Shown here in pieces: positions 17,968 through 30,067 of a stretch of DNA of 64,000 bases (position 1 is its first letter; each line of letters begins with the position of its first letter). The stretch is from Acidobacteriota bacterium (lineage in GTDB: Bacteria > Acidobacteriota > UBA6911 > RPQK01 > DATIPO01): assembly GCA_035471785.1 (NCBI GenBank), contig DATIPQ010000145.1, positions 1 to 64,000 of the forward strand, in the 5' to 3' direction. A program made the position numbers and the translations under genes. The notes beneath the pieces are model-generated. The model ran no database searches, was not told the DNA's origin, and worked only from the letters and a program-made list of their open reading frames with translations.

Positions 17968-18710
17968 ATCACATCAGCGAAGAGGGCTTGCTGGAGCACT
18001 ACTATGGAGAAGGGGACGACCCGTCCCTGGAGGAGCATCTGGGCCAATGCAAAGAGTGCCGCAAGCGCCTGGCCGGGTTGCAGTCGCTCCTGCGCCAGGT
18101 GGACGCCTTTCAGGCTCCCCGGCGCCCCGAGGATTACGGCGCTCAGGTGTATCGGCGCCTGCGGCCCCGCCTCGGAGAAGGCTCCTGGTGGAATTCCCTG
18201 ATCCACTGGCGTCCGCCCCGGCTGGTGTGGGCCCCAACCTTGGCCTTGCTGCTGGTGGCGGCGTTCTTGAGCGGGCGCTATTGGGACGCTGCACAGGGGC
18301 CGGACCCCGCGATTTCCGCCGCCGGGCAGCAGGTGCTGCTGTTGGAGGTGGGCCAGCATCTGCAGCAGGCTCATTTCCTGCTGGTCGAGGTGGGCAACGT
18401 CGCGCCTGAGGACGGCACCCGAATGGAGCTGGAGAGACGCCAGGCCTCGGAAATGGCCGCCGACGGTTGGCTCTACCGCCGTGCCGCCGAGCGGACCGGC
18501 GACCCGGCCCTGGTGGAGACCCTGGAGCAGCTCCAGCGCTTCCTGCTGGATATCGCCAACGGTCCCACGACCTGGACGGCGGAGGAGATCGAGGCCCTGC
18601 AGCAGCGCCTCAAAGAGGCCGGGCTGCCCATGCGCATCCAGGTCCTGGAGAACCGCGTCCGCCAACAACAGATCGAGGCGGCCCGCAGCCGCGCCCGGCG
18701 CAGTCTGTGA
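17964..18710 (+). CDS. anti-sigma factor, zinc-finger membrane protein
   Basis: This 248-residue protein starts with a ZAS-type zinc motif, H-x3-C-x2-C in EEHLGQCKECRKRL (about residues 27-40). One membrane segment lies at about 90-110 (LVWAPTLALLLVAAFLSG), followed by a periplasmic, glutamine- and leucine-rich, probably coiled-coil region (VLLLEVGQHLQQAHFLLVEV; EEIEALQQRLKEAG; ENRVRQQQIEAARSR). ZAS anti-sigma factors bind ECF sigma factors until a signal releases them. The ATG overlaps the sigma stop by 4 bases. The periplasmic part is longer than in a minimal anti-sigma factor and may bind the TPR/HEAT protein encoded next. Confidence 0.85.
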   Translation: MNHISEEGLLEHYYGEGDDPSLEEHLGQCKECRKRLAGLQSLLRQVDAFQAPRRPEDYGAQVYRRLRPRLGEGSWWNSLIHWRPPRLVWAPTLALLLVAAFLSGRYWDAAQGPDPAISAAGQQVLLLEVGQHLQQAHFLLVEVGNVAPEDGTRMELERRQASEMAADGWLYRRAAERTGDPALVETLEQLQRFLLDIANGPTTWTAEEIEALQQRLKEAGLPMRIQVLENRVRQQQIEAARSRARRSL

Positions 18711-18782
18711 GCTGCTGCACAAAGGGCTGCTTAAGCGAAAGGGCTGTGCCCCCCCGCCTGGAAATAACGGAGGTTGAAGAAA

Positions 18783-20129
18783 ATGAAAGTACGAATACCT
18801 GTTTTGATGCTCCTGATAGCCATGCTGACGGGAATGGCCGCCGCGGGGCCCGCTGAGCCCCGCGCGGCACTGGAGCGCTATTCTTCCCAGGAGGGCGCTT
18901 CAGCGGAATCTCAGAATCTTTACGCGCAGGGACGGCGCCATATTGAAGGCGACCGGTTCGAAGAAGCTGCCCGGAGTTTCTCTCAGGTGGTGGAACGCGG
19001 CGACTATCGTCCCGACGGGGCCCTCTACTGGCTGGCCTACTCGCTCAGCCGCCAAGGACGTGAGGCCGAGGCCTTAGAAGCCCTGGAGCGCCTTCTCCAG
19101 CAGTATCCCGAGAGCCAGTGGCGTTCCGACGGCCGGAGGCTGCGCGGCTCTGTGCGTGGCTCGGTGCCTGCTTTCGGCGTGGGCGTCGGGGCCGGTGTCG
19201 GCCGATCGTCCTCAGGGGGCGTGGGGTCTGGAGCCGCATCGGGCGTCTCGGCGAGCCGGAGCGAGACAATCTCACCGGCCGCTCGCAGCAATTTGAGCGA
19301 GAAGGACGAGTTGCGGCTGGCTATCCTCGACAGTCTGATGCAGGCCGATCCCGAAAAAGCCTTGCCGCAGGTGAAGAAGATCCTCTCCAGCGATGCTTCC
19401 AGCGCCGTCAAGCGGCGGGCTCTTTTCGTGCTGGCCCAATCGGGAGAGGCTGAGGCCGGCGCTGTCGTGGCCGATACCGCCCGCAACGCCCAAGATCCCG
19501 AACTGCAGCAGCAGGCCCTGCATTACCTGGGGCTGTTCGGGGGAGAAGAAGGCATGCAGGTGCTGGAAGAAATCTATGCCTCCGACCCCGGCAAGCAGGC
19601 CAAGCGGCAGATTCTGCAGAGCTTCATGCTGGCTGGGCGCAAAGAGCGTTTGCTGCGGGCGGTGAGGGAGGAATCCGACCCTGACCTGCGGCGGGTCGCC
19701 ATCCACCAGCTCGGCGTGCTGGGCGCCGGCGAGGAATTAGCCCAGATGTATGGGCAGGAGTCCGACAAGCGGCTCCGATCAGCTCTGCTGGAGGCGCTTT
19801 TCGTGGCGGGACGCTACGAAGACATTCTGCGTGTGGCCCGCCAGGAGCAGGACCCGGACTTGCGCATGGCCGCCATTCAGCGGGTGGGCATGATGGGTGA
19901 CAACAGCGCAGTGCTGCTGGAACTCTACCGCTCCGACGATTCCAAGCAGGTCAAGGAAGCCGTCTTGCAAGCCTTGATGATTCTGCAGGACGACGAGGCC
20001 CTGATCGAATTGGCCAAGGGCGAGCAGGACCCTGAGCTGCGCCGCGCCATGATACGCATGCTGGGAATAATCGGCAGCCAAAAGGCCTCCGACTTCCTCA
20101 TCCAGCTTCTGGAAGAGAGACAGCAGTAG
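18783..20129 (+). CDS. secreted TPR/HEAT-repeat protein
   Basis: This 448-residue protein has a signal peptide (MKVRIPVLMLLIAMLTGMAAAG). A TPR pair follows at about 40-115 (YAQGRRHIEGDRFEEAARSF; EALEALERLLQQYPESQW), then a Gly/Ser/Val-rich linker at about 121-160, and a run of HEAT-like repeats of about 30 residues to the C-terminus (DPELQQQALHYLGLFGGEEG, DPDLRRVAIHQLGVLGAGEE, DPDLRMAAIQRVGMMGDNSA, DPELRRAMIRMLGIIGSQKA). The repeat number and spacing are regular, so it is a scaffold rather than an enzyme. GGAGG lies 9 bases before the ATG. Position and strand place it as the third gene of the sigma/anti-sigma operon, so it is either the sensed partner or a target. Confidence 0.85.
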   Translation: MKVRIPVLMLLIAMLTGMAAAGPAEPRAALERYSSQEGASAESQNLYAQGRRHIEGDRFEEAARSFSQVVERGDYRPDGALYWLAYSLSRQGREAEALEALERLLQQYPESQWRSDGRRLRGSVRGSVPAFGVGVGAGVGRSSSGGVGSGAASGVSASRSETISPAARSNLSEKDELRLAILDSLMQADPEKALPQVKKILSSDASSAVKRRALFVLAQSGEAEAGAVVADTARNAQDPELQQQALHYLGLFGGEEGMQVLEEIYASDPGKQAKRQILQSFMLAGRKERLLRAVREESDPDLRRVAIHQLGVLGAGEELAQMYGQESDKRLRSALLEALFVAGRYEDILRVARQEQDPDLRMAAIQRVGMMGDNSAVLLELYRSDDSKQVKEAVLQALMILQDDEALIELAKGEQDPELRRAMIRMLGIIGSQKASDFLIQLLEERQQ

Positions 20130-20146
20130 CTCCGGGCCCGCCCCTC

Positions 20147-21568
<1,422 letters not shown>

Positions 21569-21584
21569 AAAACCCCAATACTCG

Positions 21585-21674
21585 GGTCGCCCGGGAGGGA
21601 AAAACGACTTCTTTCAAACCTCACTTGTAGGCGCTCCGGTTCGCGAAAAAAGTCGTTTTTCCCTCCCGGCGACC
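21585..21674. repeat. 30-bp inverted repeat between xerC and asnS
   Basis: Positions 21585-21615 pair with 21645-21674 across a 29-base loop. The only flaws are one bulged C and one mismatch. The outer end abuts the xerC stop codon. Each arm has a G/C-rich outer part and an A/T-rich inner part (AAAAACGACTT). No T-run follows the stem in the minus direction, so the structure is stronger and differently shaped from a normal terminator. Confidence 0.8.
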
Positions 21675-22631
21675 TTATTCTTTTTTGCGGGCTTTGGGGT
21701 GAGAGTTGCGGTAGGTCTTCTGCAACTCGGCCAGCGTCAGGTGGGTATAGCGCTGAGTGGTGGAAAGGCTCTGGTGCCCCAGCAGTTCCTGCACGCTGCG
21801 CAGGTCGGCTCCGTTGTTGAGCAGGTGGGTGGCGAAGGAGTGGCGCAAGATATGAGGGTGGACGCTGAGCGCCAGGGCGCCCCGGCGCACATAGTCCTTG
21901 AGCTTGATCTGAATGGAGCGGACGCTCAAGCGTCCCCCGCGATGGTTGAGGAAGAGGGCGTCCAGGTCGCGTCCGCTTCGGTTGCCCCGCAGCAGGCCCA
22001 GGCGGGCCGGGAGGTAGTCGTCGATGGCTTCCAGCGCCGGTTCTCCGAAAGGCACCATGCGCTCGCGCCGCCCTTTGCCCAGCACGCGGATGAGGCGCTG
22101 GCTGAAGGAGATGTCCGAGACGTCGATGCCCACCAGCTCGCTGACCCTCAGTCCGCCCGCGTAGAGCAGTTCCATCCAGGCCTTGTCGCGCCGGCCCAGC
22201 GCCTTGGAGGTATCGGGGAGCTGAAGGATGCTCTCCACCTGGCGCGGCGTCAGCACTCGGGGGTTCCTTTGCGGCAGCTTGGGGGTCTTGACCAAGCGGG
22301 CGGGATTGGAGTCGACCTTTCCCTGCCGGTGAAGATAGCGGAAGAAGGACTTGATGGCGGCCAGCTTGCGGGCCGCGGAGGACTTGCTGTTGCCCTTGTC
22401 GTAGAGATGCCCCAGGAATTCGCGGATGGAGATGTGTCCGATGTCCTGCAGGCGGGCCGAGGTGTCGCGTCCGCCGCGGGACAGGTAGGCTGTGAATTCT
22501 CCCAGGTCTCCCTGGTAAGCCTTCCAGGTGCTGGGCGAACAGTCGCGCTGGTAGCGGAGGTAATCGAGAAATTCGCGGATCTCGTCCTGAAAGAGGTCGA
22601 AGGCCGGCGGAGGTTGCTGGGGACGGCTCAC
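21675..22631 (-). CDS. xerC: XerC/XerD-type tyrosine recombinase
   Basis: This 318-residue protein has an N-terminal SAM-like core-binding domain (about 15-105, EIREFLDYLRYQRDCSPSTWKAYQGDL). The catalytic domain has all the family residues: Arg in LLYAGGLRVSELVGI, Lys in VLGKGRRERMVPF, H-x-x-R in HPHILRHSFATHLL, His in ELLGHQSLSTTQ, and the Tyr nucleophile in RYTHLTLAEL. Xer recombinases resolve chromosome dimers at dif. The length and absence of extra domains fit a housekeeping Xer rather than a phage integrase. It starts at GTG with AAGGAAC upstream, 19 bases after the stop of the response-regulator gene. Confidence 0.93.
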   Translation of the reverse strand: MSRPQQPPPAFDLFQDEIREFLDYLRYQRDCSPSTWKAYQGDLGEFTAYLSRGGRDTSARLQDIGHISIREFLGHLYDKGNSKSSAARKLAAIKSFFRYLHRQGKVDSNPARLVKTPKLPQRNPRVLTPRQVESILQLPDTSKALGRRDKAWMELLYAGGLRVSELVGIDVSDISFSQRLIRVLGKGRRERMVPFGEPALEAIDDYLPARLGLLRGNRSGRDLDALFLNHRGGRLSVRSIQIKLKDYVRRGALALSVHPHILRHSFATHLLNNGADLRSVQELLGHQSLSTTQRYTHLTLAELQKTYRNSHPKARKKE

Positions 22632-22650
22632 GGGGTTCCTTCAGCGATGC

Positions 22651-24030
<1,380 letters not shown>

Positions 24031-24102
24031 TACCCTTCGATTATAGCTTGTGGGAAGGGCATCCCTGCCACGACCCTCAAAAACTTGTGAGTTGGCCTTT
24101 GC

Positions 24103-26370
24103 TCAGTGCGAGTTCGACCCCAGGTCGCCCAGCGGCATCTCCAGGATGAAGCTGACGCCCTGAGGACGGTTGGGTTCGGCCCGGATGGAGCCGCCGTGCT
24201 CCTCGATGATCTGGCGTACGATGGCCAGTCCCAGTCCCGTCCCCTTCCTCTTGGTCGAGAAGTAGGGCAGGAAGAGACGGTCGTAGTCTTCGGGGGGGAT
24301 GCCGACCCCGCTGTCGCTGATGCGGAGGCGCCAGGATCGGCGCTTGGGATGGACTTGGGTGGCGATTAACAGCCGCCGCTGGGTCTCGGCCTCAGCCAGC
24401 GAGTCGAGAGAATTGTCGATCAGGTTGACCAGCACGCGCTCAAGCTGTTGAGGGTCGGCCTGCGCCGTATCCAAGTCCTGGTCAAAGCGCTTTTCGATTT
24501 CGATGTCCTGCAGGCGCCCGTCGTAGAGGCTCAAGGTGCGTTCGATGACCTGGTGGACTTCGATTTTGCGCGGCTGATGTGAGGGAAGCCGGGCAAAGCG
24601 GGAGAATTCCTGTATCAACTGGCGCAGGATCTCGGCCTCGGAGACGATGATCTCGGTGGCGTCCTTGACCACCGTTCCGAAGCGGCTCAATTCCTCTTTC
24701 GATCCCTGCCGCTCCTGCAGACGGCGGAAGCGGCGTTCCAGCCGTTGGGCCTGAAGCTGGATGGGCGTAAGAGGATTCTTGATTTCGTGAGCCATGCGGC
24801 GGGCCACTTCCTGCCAGGCGGCGAACTTCTCGGCCCTGATCAGCTCGGTCAAGTCGTCGAGCACCACCAAGAACTCCATCTCCTCGCTTTCCGGAGCGCG
24901 GCTGAGCGTCATGGTCGCTGCGATGTAGCGTTTGCGGTCGCCGGGCTGAATGGTCAGCTCGCGCCGGAAGGTTCCATACAGTTCGGTCCGCTTCACCAAG
25001 CTGAGGAAGTCGAGGTAGAAGGCGCGATCCGAGAAGTCCTCCACCTTCTTGTCAATGATCTCGTGGCGGGTCTTTCCGAACATCTTCAGCGCCGCCTCGT
25101 TGACCGAACGCACCACGTGGCCGCGGTCGATGCTGACCACGCCGGTGGCGATGTTCTGGACGATGGTTTCGATGTAGAGACGCCGCTTGTCGATCTCGCG
25201 GTTAGAGGCCACCAGTTCGGCGTTGGCCTTCTCCAACTCGGCCCGGCTCTGGCGGATGTCCTCGGCCATGCTGTTAAAGGAGCGCACCAGCACTCCCAAT
25301 TCATCGACGGCCTCCACCTCGACACGATGATCGAGGTTGCCTTCGGCCAATTGCCGCGAACCCAGTGCCAAAGCCTCGATCGGATAGGTGATGCGGCGGG
25401 CGATGAAGGTGGCCAGCCACACGAAGCCGAAGATGACCGCCAGCGTGGTGACGCCGATGACCGAGAAATAGGTCAGCCGCAGGGTGCGCTCGTCCTGCTC
25501 GATCAGTTGCTGGGCCGAAAAGGCCTCCTCGATTCCGATGCGGTGGAACTGGGTGGAGTCGTCGAGGACGAAACGTGCCGCCAACAGCCCCCTCAGGGCC
25601 CCCTGCGGATCTCTCAGCGGGATGGCTGCGAAGCCGAAGTCGTGAGTGGCGCTTTCTCCCAGACCCGGATCTTCCGGCTCGCTCTTGCGGCGGATGTAGA
25701 AGTCCCCTTGCGAGGCGGCCTCCTCCAGCCCCAGGCGGACCGTTGCCAGGGCTTGGTCGGGGAGCTGGGGGGTGGCCCAGTTGCCGGCGTCATCCAGCAA
25801 CCGGCCTTGAGCGTCCAGCAGCAGAAGTCCGCGGAAGCCTTCCGGGGCCTCCCGTCCTTGCAGCAGCCGCTCGGCCTCCTGAGGACTGATCGCTCCGCCC
25901 TCGACAGCGTTCTCGCGCAGCCGGCGCAAGGCGGTGCGGCGGTGCATCTCATAGAAGTTCTCCTCCATCTGGCGGGCCGAGTCGAGCAATTGACGGGAGG
26001 GCGACTTGAACCATTGGTCGAGCGTGCGGTTGATCAGTCCCAGGGCCAGAAAAGACATGATCAAGGCCGGGAAAAGCGAAATGATGATGAACGATCCCAC
26101 CAGCTTGGCTTTGATTCGGCTGCCGCTCTCGCCCTGCTGAAACTCGAAGAGCAGCTTGATCAAGTCCCGCGCCAGGATGAATCCCAGCACGAAGAGGATA
26201 ATGAAGTTGGCTGTCCAGATGACGGCCCACAGATTGATGTTGCGTCCAAACTGGGGATTGCCCACCGAGGAGGGATTGAGGAAGATAATGCTGACCAGGT
26301 ACACCAGGATGGAGACGGCCAGGAAGGCCGAAACCCAGTAGATCTTCTGCAGGAGTTGTTTGCGCCTCAT
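24103..26370 (-). CDS. ntrY: NtrY-like membrane sensor histidine kinase
   Basis: This 755-residue kinase has N-terminal membrane helices at about 10-32, 47-70 and 90-115, a periplasmic sensor region of about 190 residues, and another helix near 295-320. HAMP (about 320-375), a coiled coil, and PAS (about 395-500) follow. The HisKA motif MAHEIKNPLTPIQLQAQRLERRF has its phospho-His near 527. The ATPase domain shows N box NLIDNSLDSL, G1 DSGVGIPPED and G2 KGTGLGLAIV. This is the NtrY arrangement. With NtrX it usually senses nitrogen or redox/envelope state and drives sigma-54 promoters; the signal here is unknown. Confidence 0.9.
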   Translation of the reverse strand: MRRKQLLQKIYWVSAFLAVSILVYLVSIIFLNPSSVGNPQFGRNINLWAVIWTANFIILFVLGFILARDLIKLLFEFQQGESGSRIKAKLVGSFIIISLFPALIMSFLALGLINRTLDQWFKSPSRQLLDSARQMEENFYEMHRRTALRRLRENAVEGGAISPQEAERLLQGREAPEGFRGLLLLDAQGRLLDDAGNWATPQLPDQALATVRLGLEEAASQGDFYIRRKSEPEDPGLGESATHDFGFAAIPLRDPQGALRGLLAARFVLDDSTQFHRIGIEEAFSAQQLIEQDERTLRLTYFSVIGVTTLAVIFGFVWLATFIARRITYPIEALALGSRQLAEGNLDHRVEVEAVDELGVLVRSFNSMAEDIRQSRAELEKANAELVASNREIDKRRLYIETIVQNIATGVVSIDRGHVVRSVNEAALKMFGKTRHEIIDKKVEDFSDRAFYLDFLSLVKRTELYGTFRRELTIQPGDRKRYIAATMTLSRAPESEEMEFLVVLDDLTELIRAEKFAAWQEVARRMAHEIKNPLTPIQLQAQRLERRFRRLQERQGSKEELSRFGTVVKDATEIIVSEAEILRQLIQEFSRFARLPSHQPRKIEVHQVIERTLSLYDGRLQDIEIEKRFDQDLDTAQADPQQLERVLVNLIDNSLDSLAEAETQRRLLIATQVHPKRRSWRLRISDSGVGIPPEDYDRLFLPYFSTKRKGTGLGLAIVRQIIEEHGGSIRAEPNRPQGVSFILEMPLGDLGSNSH

Positions 26371-26505
26371 GGTGAACGCTTCGCTCCTTCCAAGGATACC
26401 CGATTTCGGCCAAGCCGCCGGGACCTGGGCTGGTCTGCAAGCAGGTGCCGCTGGAGTGTTGCTCCCCTTGAGCCGGCTCGTGTATGGTACTCCTTTTGAG
26501 AATAT

Positions 26506-28515
26506 ATGCTGCGAATAGGAATTGACACCGGCGGAACCTTCACCGACTTCGTGGTCCTGACCGAGGACAGAGTCGAGACCTTCAAGCTGCCCTCGACCCC
26601 CGCTCAGCCCGAGCAGGCTGTTTTAGAAGGCCTCAAGCGCATCCTGGCCCAGCACCAGCCGGAGGCCTTTTTGGTGCGCCACGGATCGACGGTAGCCACC
26701 AACGCCCTGTTGGAGCGCAAAGGCGCCCGCACCGCGCTGGTCACCAATCAGGGATTCGAGGACGTGCTCGAGATCGGACGCCAGAACCGTCCCGGTCTCT
26801 ACAGCTTCGAGGCTTCCAAGCCCGAGCCGCTGGTCCCGCGCGAACTGCGGGTGGGCATTCGTCAGCGAAGCCTTCCCGGAGGCTCGCAGTTGGCGGCCTT
26901 GGAGGGCAAGAATCTGGACTGGCTCAACAACAAGATGGGCCAGCTCAAGCCCGAAGCGGTAGCGGTGTCTCTGCTCTACAGCTATCTGGATCCTGAGGCG
27001 GAAGAGCGCATCGGCCAGGAATTGAGCAAGATGGGCCTGCCGGTTTCCCTTTCCCACAAGATCCATCCCGAGTTCCGCGAGTTCGAACGGACCTCGGCCG
27101 TGGTCGTCAACGCTTACTTGACCCCCACCATGAACCGCTATCTGGCGGCCCTGGGCAAACATCCGCTGCTGGACGCGGGCAAGCTGAGCGTGATGCAGTC
27201 CAACGGCGGCGCCATTTCGGGCGAAGTGGCGCGGGGAGAGCCCATCCGCACCTTGCTGTCGGGTCCTGCCGGAGGCGTGGTGGGAGCCTTCAAGGCGGCC
27301 CGCGAGGCGGGTTTCGACCGCATTATCACCTTCGATATGGGCGGAACCTCGACCGACGTCTGCCTGGTGGACGGCAAGATCGTCACCACCAATGAAGGCG
27401 AAATCAACCACCTTCCCATTCCCGTGCAGATGATCGACATCCACACCATCGGCGCCGGCGGAGGCTCCATCGCCTCGGTGGACGATGGCGGCTTGCTGCG
27501 GGTCGGACCGGAGAGCGCGGGAGCCGATCCCGGGCCGGTGGCCTATGGCAAAAAGGGCCAGCAGGTCACCGTCACCGACGCCCACGTCCTGCTGGGACAC
27601 CTGCCTCCCGATTTCTTCCTGGGTGGCGAAATGCAACTGCGTCCCGACCTGGTGCGCCCCGTCATGGAAGGCTTAGCCGGGCAAGTCAAGGATGCCAGCC
27701 AGCAGGACCTTTCTCCGGAAGAAGTGGCCGAAGGGGTGCTGGCCATCGCCGACACACAAATGGAAAACGCTTTGCGCGTCATCTCCCTGCAGAAAGGCTA
27801 CGACACGCGCGACTTCACCCTGGTCAGCTTCGGGGGGTCGGGCGGATTGCATGCCTGCCGTCTGGCGCGGGCTCTGGGCATTCCCCGCGTGTTGATTCCC
27901 GCCGACCCCGGTCTGCTTTCGGCGGCCGGAATCCTCCACGCCGAGGTGGTCAAGGACACGGCCCGTACGGTGTTGCTGGCCAGCGATGACGACAACACCC
28001 AGACCCAGCTCGAGCAGGCCTTCGAAGAGCTGGAGGCGCAGGTCAACGCTCACCTCAGCAATGAAGGCTTCGCCGAAGAAGAGCGGCGCCTGGAGCGCAG
28101 CCTCGACCTGCGCTATCCGGGACAGTCTTACGAGATCAACATTCCCTACAGCGACAGCTACCTGGAACGCTTCCACCAGATGCACGAGCAACTCTACGGC
28201 TATGGGAATCCCGGCTTGCAAGTCGAAATCGTTACCTTGCGGGTGCGGGCCGCCGGCGCCTCCGCCCCGCTGCCGGCCGTCCGACACCAAAGAGAAGGGG
28301 AGAAACCCGAAGCCGAGTCGATGGTTCAGAAAAACCAAGTGCGCATCGAGAGCCGAGACGTGTCGACACAGGTCTTCTTGCGCCATCGCCTCAAAGCAGG
28401 CACCCGTATCGAGGGGCCGGCCATCATCGTCGAATACAGCGCTACCACCCTGCTGCCCGAGGACTTCAAAGTCGAGGTGGATGAGCGCTTGAATCTGGTC
28501 ATTGAACCCAAGTAG
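26506..28515 (+). CDS. hyuA: hydantoinase/5-oxoprolinase A-subunit family protein
   Basis: This 669-residue protein opens with MLRIGIDTGGTFTDFVVL, an ASKHA-type phosphate-binding motif. It then has [35 protein letters not shown], and a second nucleotide motif IITFDMGGTSTDVCLV, followed by HTIGAGGGSIASVDDGG. These define the HyuA/OplaH subunit of N-methylhydantoinase, acetone/acetophenone carboxylase and 5-oxoprolinase: ATP-dependent activation or cleavage of cyclic amides or ketones. The partner HyuB is not in the window, so the substrate cannot be assigned. The next gene, xseA, follows closely on the same strand. Confidence 0.88.
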   Translation: MLRIGIDTGGTFTDFVVLTEDRVETFKLPSTPAQPEQAVLEGLKRILAQHQPEAFLVRHGSTVATNALLERKGARTALVTNQGFEDVLEIGRQNRPGLYSFEASKPEPLVPRELRVGIRQRSLPGGSQLAALEGKNLDWLNNKMGQLKPEAVAVSLLYSYLDPEAEERIGQELSKMGLPVSLSHKIHPEFREFERTSAVVVNAYLTPTMNRYLAALGKHPLLDAGKLSVMQSNGGAISGEVARGEPIRTLLSGPAGGVVGAFKAAREAGFDRIITFDMGGTSTDVCLVDGKIVTTNEGEINHLPIPVQMIDIHTIGAGGGSIASVDDGGLLRVGPESAGADPGPVAYGKKGQQVTVTDAHVLLGHLPPDFFLGGEMQLRPDLVRPVMEGLAGQVKDASQQDLSPEEVAEGVLAIADTQMENALRVISLQKGYDTRDFTLVSFGGSGGLHACRLARALGIPRVLIPADPGLLSAAGILHAEVVKDTARTVLLASDDDNTQTQLEQAFEELEAQVNAHLSNEGFAEEERRLERSLDLRYPGQSYEINIPYSDSYLERFHQMHEQLYGYGNPGLQVEIVTLRVRAAGASAPLPAVRHQREGEKPEAESMVQKNQVRIESRDVSTQVFLRHRLKAGTRIEGPAIIVEYSATTLLPEDFKVEVDERLNLVIEPK

Positions 28516-28548
28516 CCGGGGATGAGGGCAGCCGTCACGAGAAACCGC

Positions 28549-29841
28549 ATGTCTCAGCAAGGATTCCGCTTTCAGTCCGGCCGCCGCATCGTCAAGGTGG
28601 GCGAATTGATGGCCGATCTGCGCGATCGGCTGGAAAGCGATTACCGCGACATCTGGGTTCAAGGCGAGATCCGCGACTTCGCGGCCCCCCCTTCCGGGCA
28701 CTACTATTTCGCCCTCAAGGATGAAGAAGGACGACTGCGCTGCGCCTGCTTCCGCATGCAGGCCCGCTACCTCAAGTTCCGTCCTGAGAACGGGATGGAA
28801 GTGGTGGCGCGGGGGAGTCTTTCCGTCTACCCTCCCCGGGGCGACGTGCAGTTGATCGTGCAGTTCATGGAACCCTTGGGCGACGGAGCCCGCCAAGTGG
28901 CCTTCGAACAACTCAAGCGGCGCCTCCAGGCCGAGGGCCTTTTCGACGCCGAGCGGAAGAAACCGCTCCCTCTGCTGCCTTCCAAGATCGGCCTGGTCAC
29001 CTCGCCCGCCGGAGCCGCGGTCCGCGACGTCCTCAATGTCCTCAAACGACGCAATGACCGGCTGGATGTGCTCATCCATCCGGCCCGCGTGCAGGGCAGC
29101 GGGGCCGGGCAGGAGATCGCCGCAGCGGTACGAAAGCTGGGGCAGCGCGACGATCTCGACGTCATCATCGTGGCCCGCGGGGGAGGCTCCAGCGAAGACC
29201 TGTGGGAGTTCAACGACGAGGGAGTGGCGCGCGCCATCTTCGCCTGCCGGGTCCCCGTTATCTCGGCGGTGGGGCACGAAATCGACTTCACACTGGCCGA
29301 TTTCGTGGCCGACCTGCGAGCTCCCACACCTTCGGCGGCCGCTGAAATCGTCTCCGCCGCCCGCGACGAACTGCAGCAGCGGCTGGCCCAAGGCCGTCGC
29401 CGCCTGCGCCACGCCGTCTCCCTCAAAATCCAAAGGGAACGCCACAGACTGCATGCGCTGGCCTCCAACCGCACCTTCGTCGATGCGGAAGGTTCCCTGC
29501 GCTACTACTCGCAGAGGCTCGATGAGCTGGGGGCGCGGCTGGGCAAGACGCTGCCCCCCCGGCTGCCGCTGCTGCATCAGCGCACCGGCCAGTTGAGGCG
29601 TTCGCTGTCGCGCGAGATGAGACATCTCACAAGGGCCCGCCACACCCGCCTGTCGAGCCTGCAGTCCCAGCTCAACGCCTTCTCTCCCCAGGCCGTGCTG
29701 GAGCGGGGATACGCTATCGTCCAGCGGCCCGACCACAAGGTGGTGCGCGCTCCCCAGGACGCGCCGCCGGGAGAACGGCTGCACATCCGGGTGGCGCGGG
29801 GGCGTTTCCTTGCGGAAAGGATCGAAGACGATGAAGTATAA
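28549..29841 (+). CDS. xseA: exodeoxyribonuclease VII large subunit
   Basis: This 430-residue protein has an N-terminal OB fold (about 10-105, VKVGELMADLRDRLESDYRDIWVQGEIRDF). The catalytic core contains LPLLPSKIGLVTSPAGAAVRDVLNVLKRR, DVIIVARGGGSSEDLWEFNDE and PVISAVGHEIDFTLADFVADLRAPTPSAAAE, and is followed by a long coiled-coil region. It degrades single-stranded DNA from both ends together with XseB. I prefer the ATG at 28549 (MSQQGFRF); an in-frame ATG at 28522, only 6 bases after the hyuA stop, is possible but has no spaced ribosome site. Confidence 0.94.
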   Translation: MSQQGFRFQSGRRIVKVGELMADLRDRLESDYRDIWVQGEIRDFAAPPSGHYYFALKDEEGRLRCACFRMQARYLKFRPENGMEVVARGSLSVYPPRGDVQLIVQFMEPLGDGARQVAFEQLKRRLQAEGLFDAERKKPLPLLPSKIGLVTSPAGAAVRDVLNVLKRRNDRLDVLIHPARVQGSGAGQEIAAAVRKLGQRDDLDVIIVARGGGSSEDLWEFNDEGVARAIFACRVPVISAVGHEIDFTLADFVADLRAPTPSAAAEIVSAARDELQQRLAQGRRRLRHAVSLKIQRERHRLHALASNRTFVDAEGSLRYYSQRLDELGARLGKTLPPRLPLLHQRTGQLRRSLSREMRHLTRARHTRLSSLQSQLNAFSPQAVLERGYAIVQRPDHKVVRAPQDAPPGERLHIRVARGRFLAERIEDDEV

Positions 29842-30067
29842 GCAGTTTGAAGAGGCTCTGGGCCGCCTCGAGGAGATCGTCGGCGAACTGGAAAAAGGAG
29901 AGGCCTCGCTGGAGGAGTCCTTGAAGCTTTTCGAAGAAGGCATCAAGATCTCCCAGTTCTGCGGCGAGAAGCTGGATGAAGCCGAGCGCAAGGTGGAAAT
30001 CCTGCTGCGCAAGGGAGGCAAGGACGTGGAAGAGCCTTTCGATGCGCCCGAAGAGGAGGATTCGTGA
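29831..30067 (+). CDS. xseB: exodeoxyribonuclease VII small subunit
   Basis: This 78-residue protein is MKYKQFEEALGRLEEIVGELEKGEASLEESLKLFEEG..., the standard XseB helical hairpin that wraps the coiled coil of XseA. The first ATG overlaps the last 11 bases of xseA in another frame and has AAAGGA 9 bases upstream. The acidic tail EEPFDAPEEEDS is unremarkable. Its stop overlaps the ispA start. Confidence 0.94.
   Translation: MKYKQFEEALGRLEEIVGELEKGEASLEESLKLFEEGIKISQFCGEKLDEAERKVEILLRKGGKDVEEPFDAPEEEDS

Noticed and set aside
21585-21674. dif site for the adjacent Xer recombinase
   Set aside because: dif is about 28 bases with two 11-base half-sites and a 6-base centre; this is a much longer repeat with a 29-base loop.
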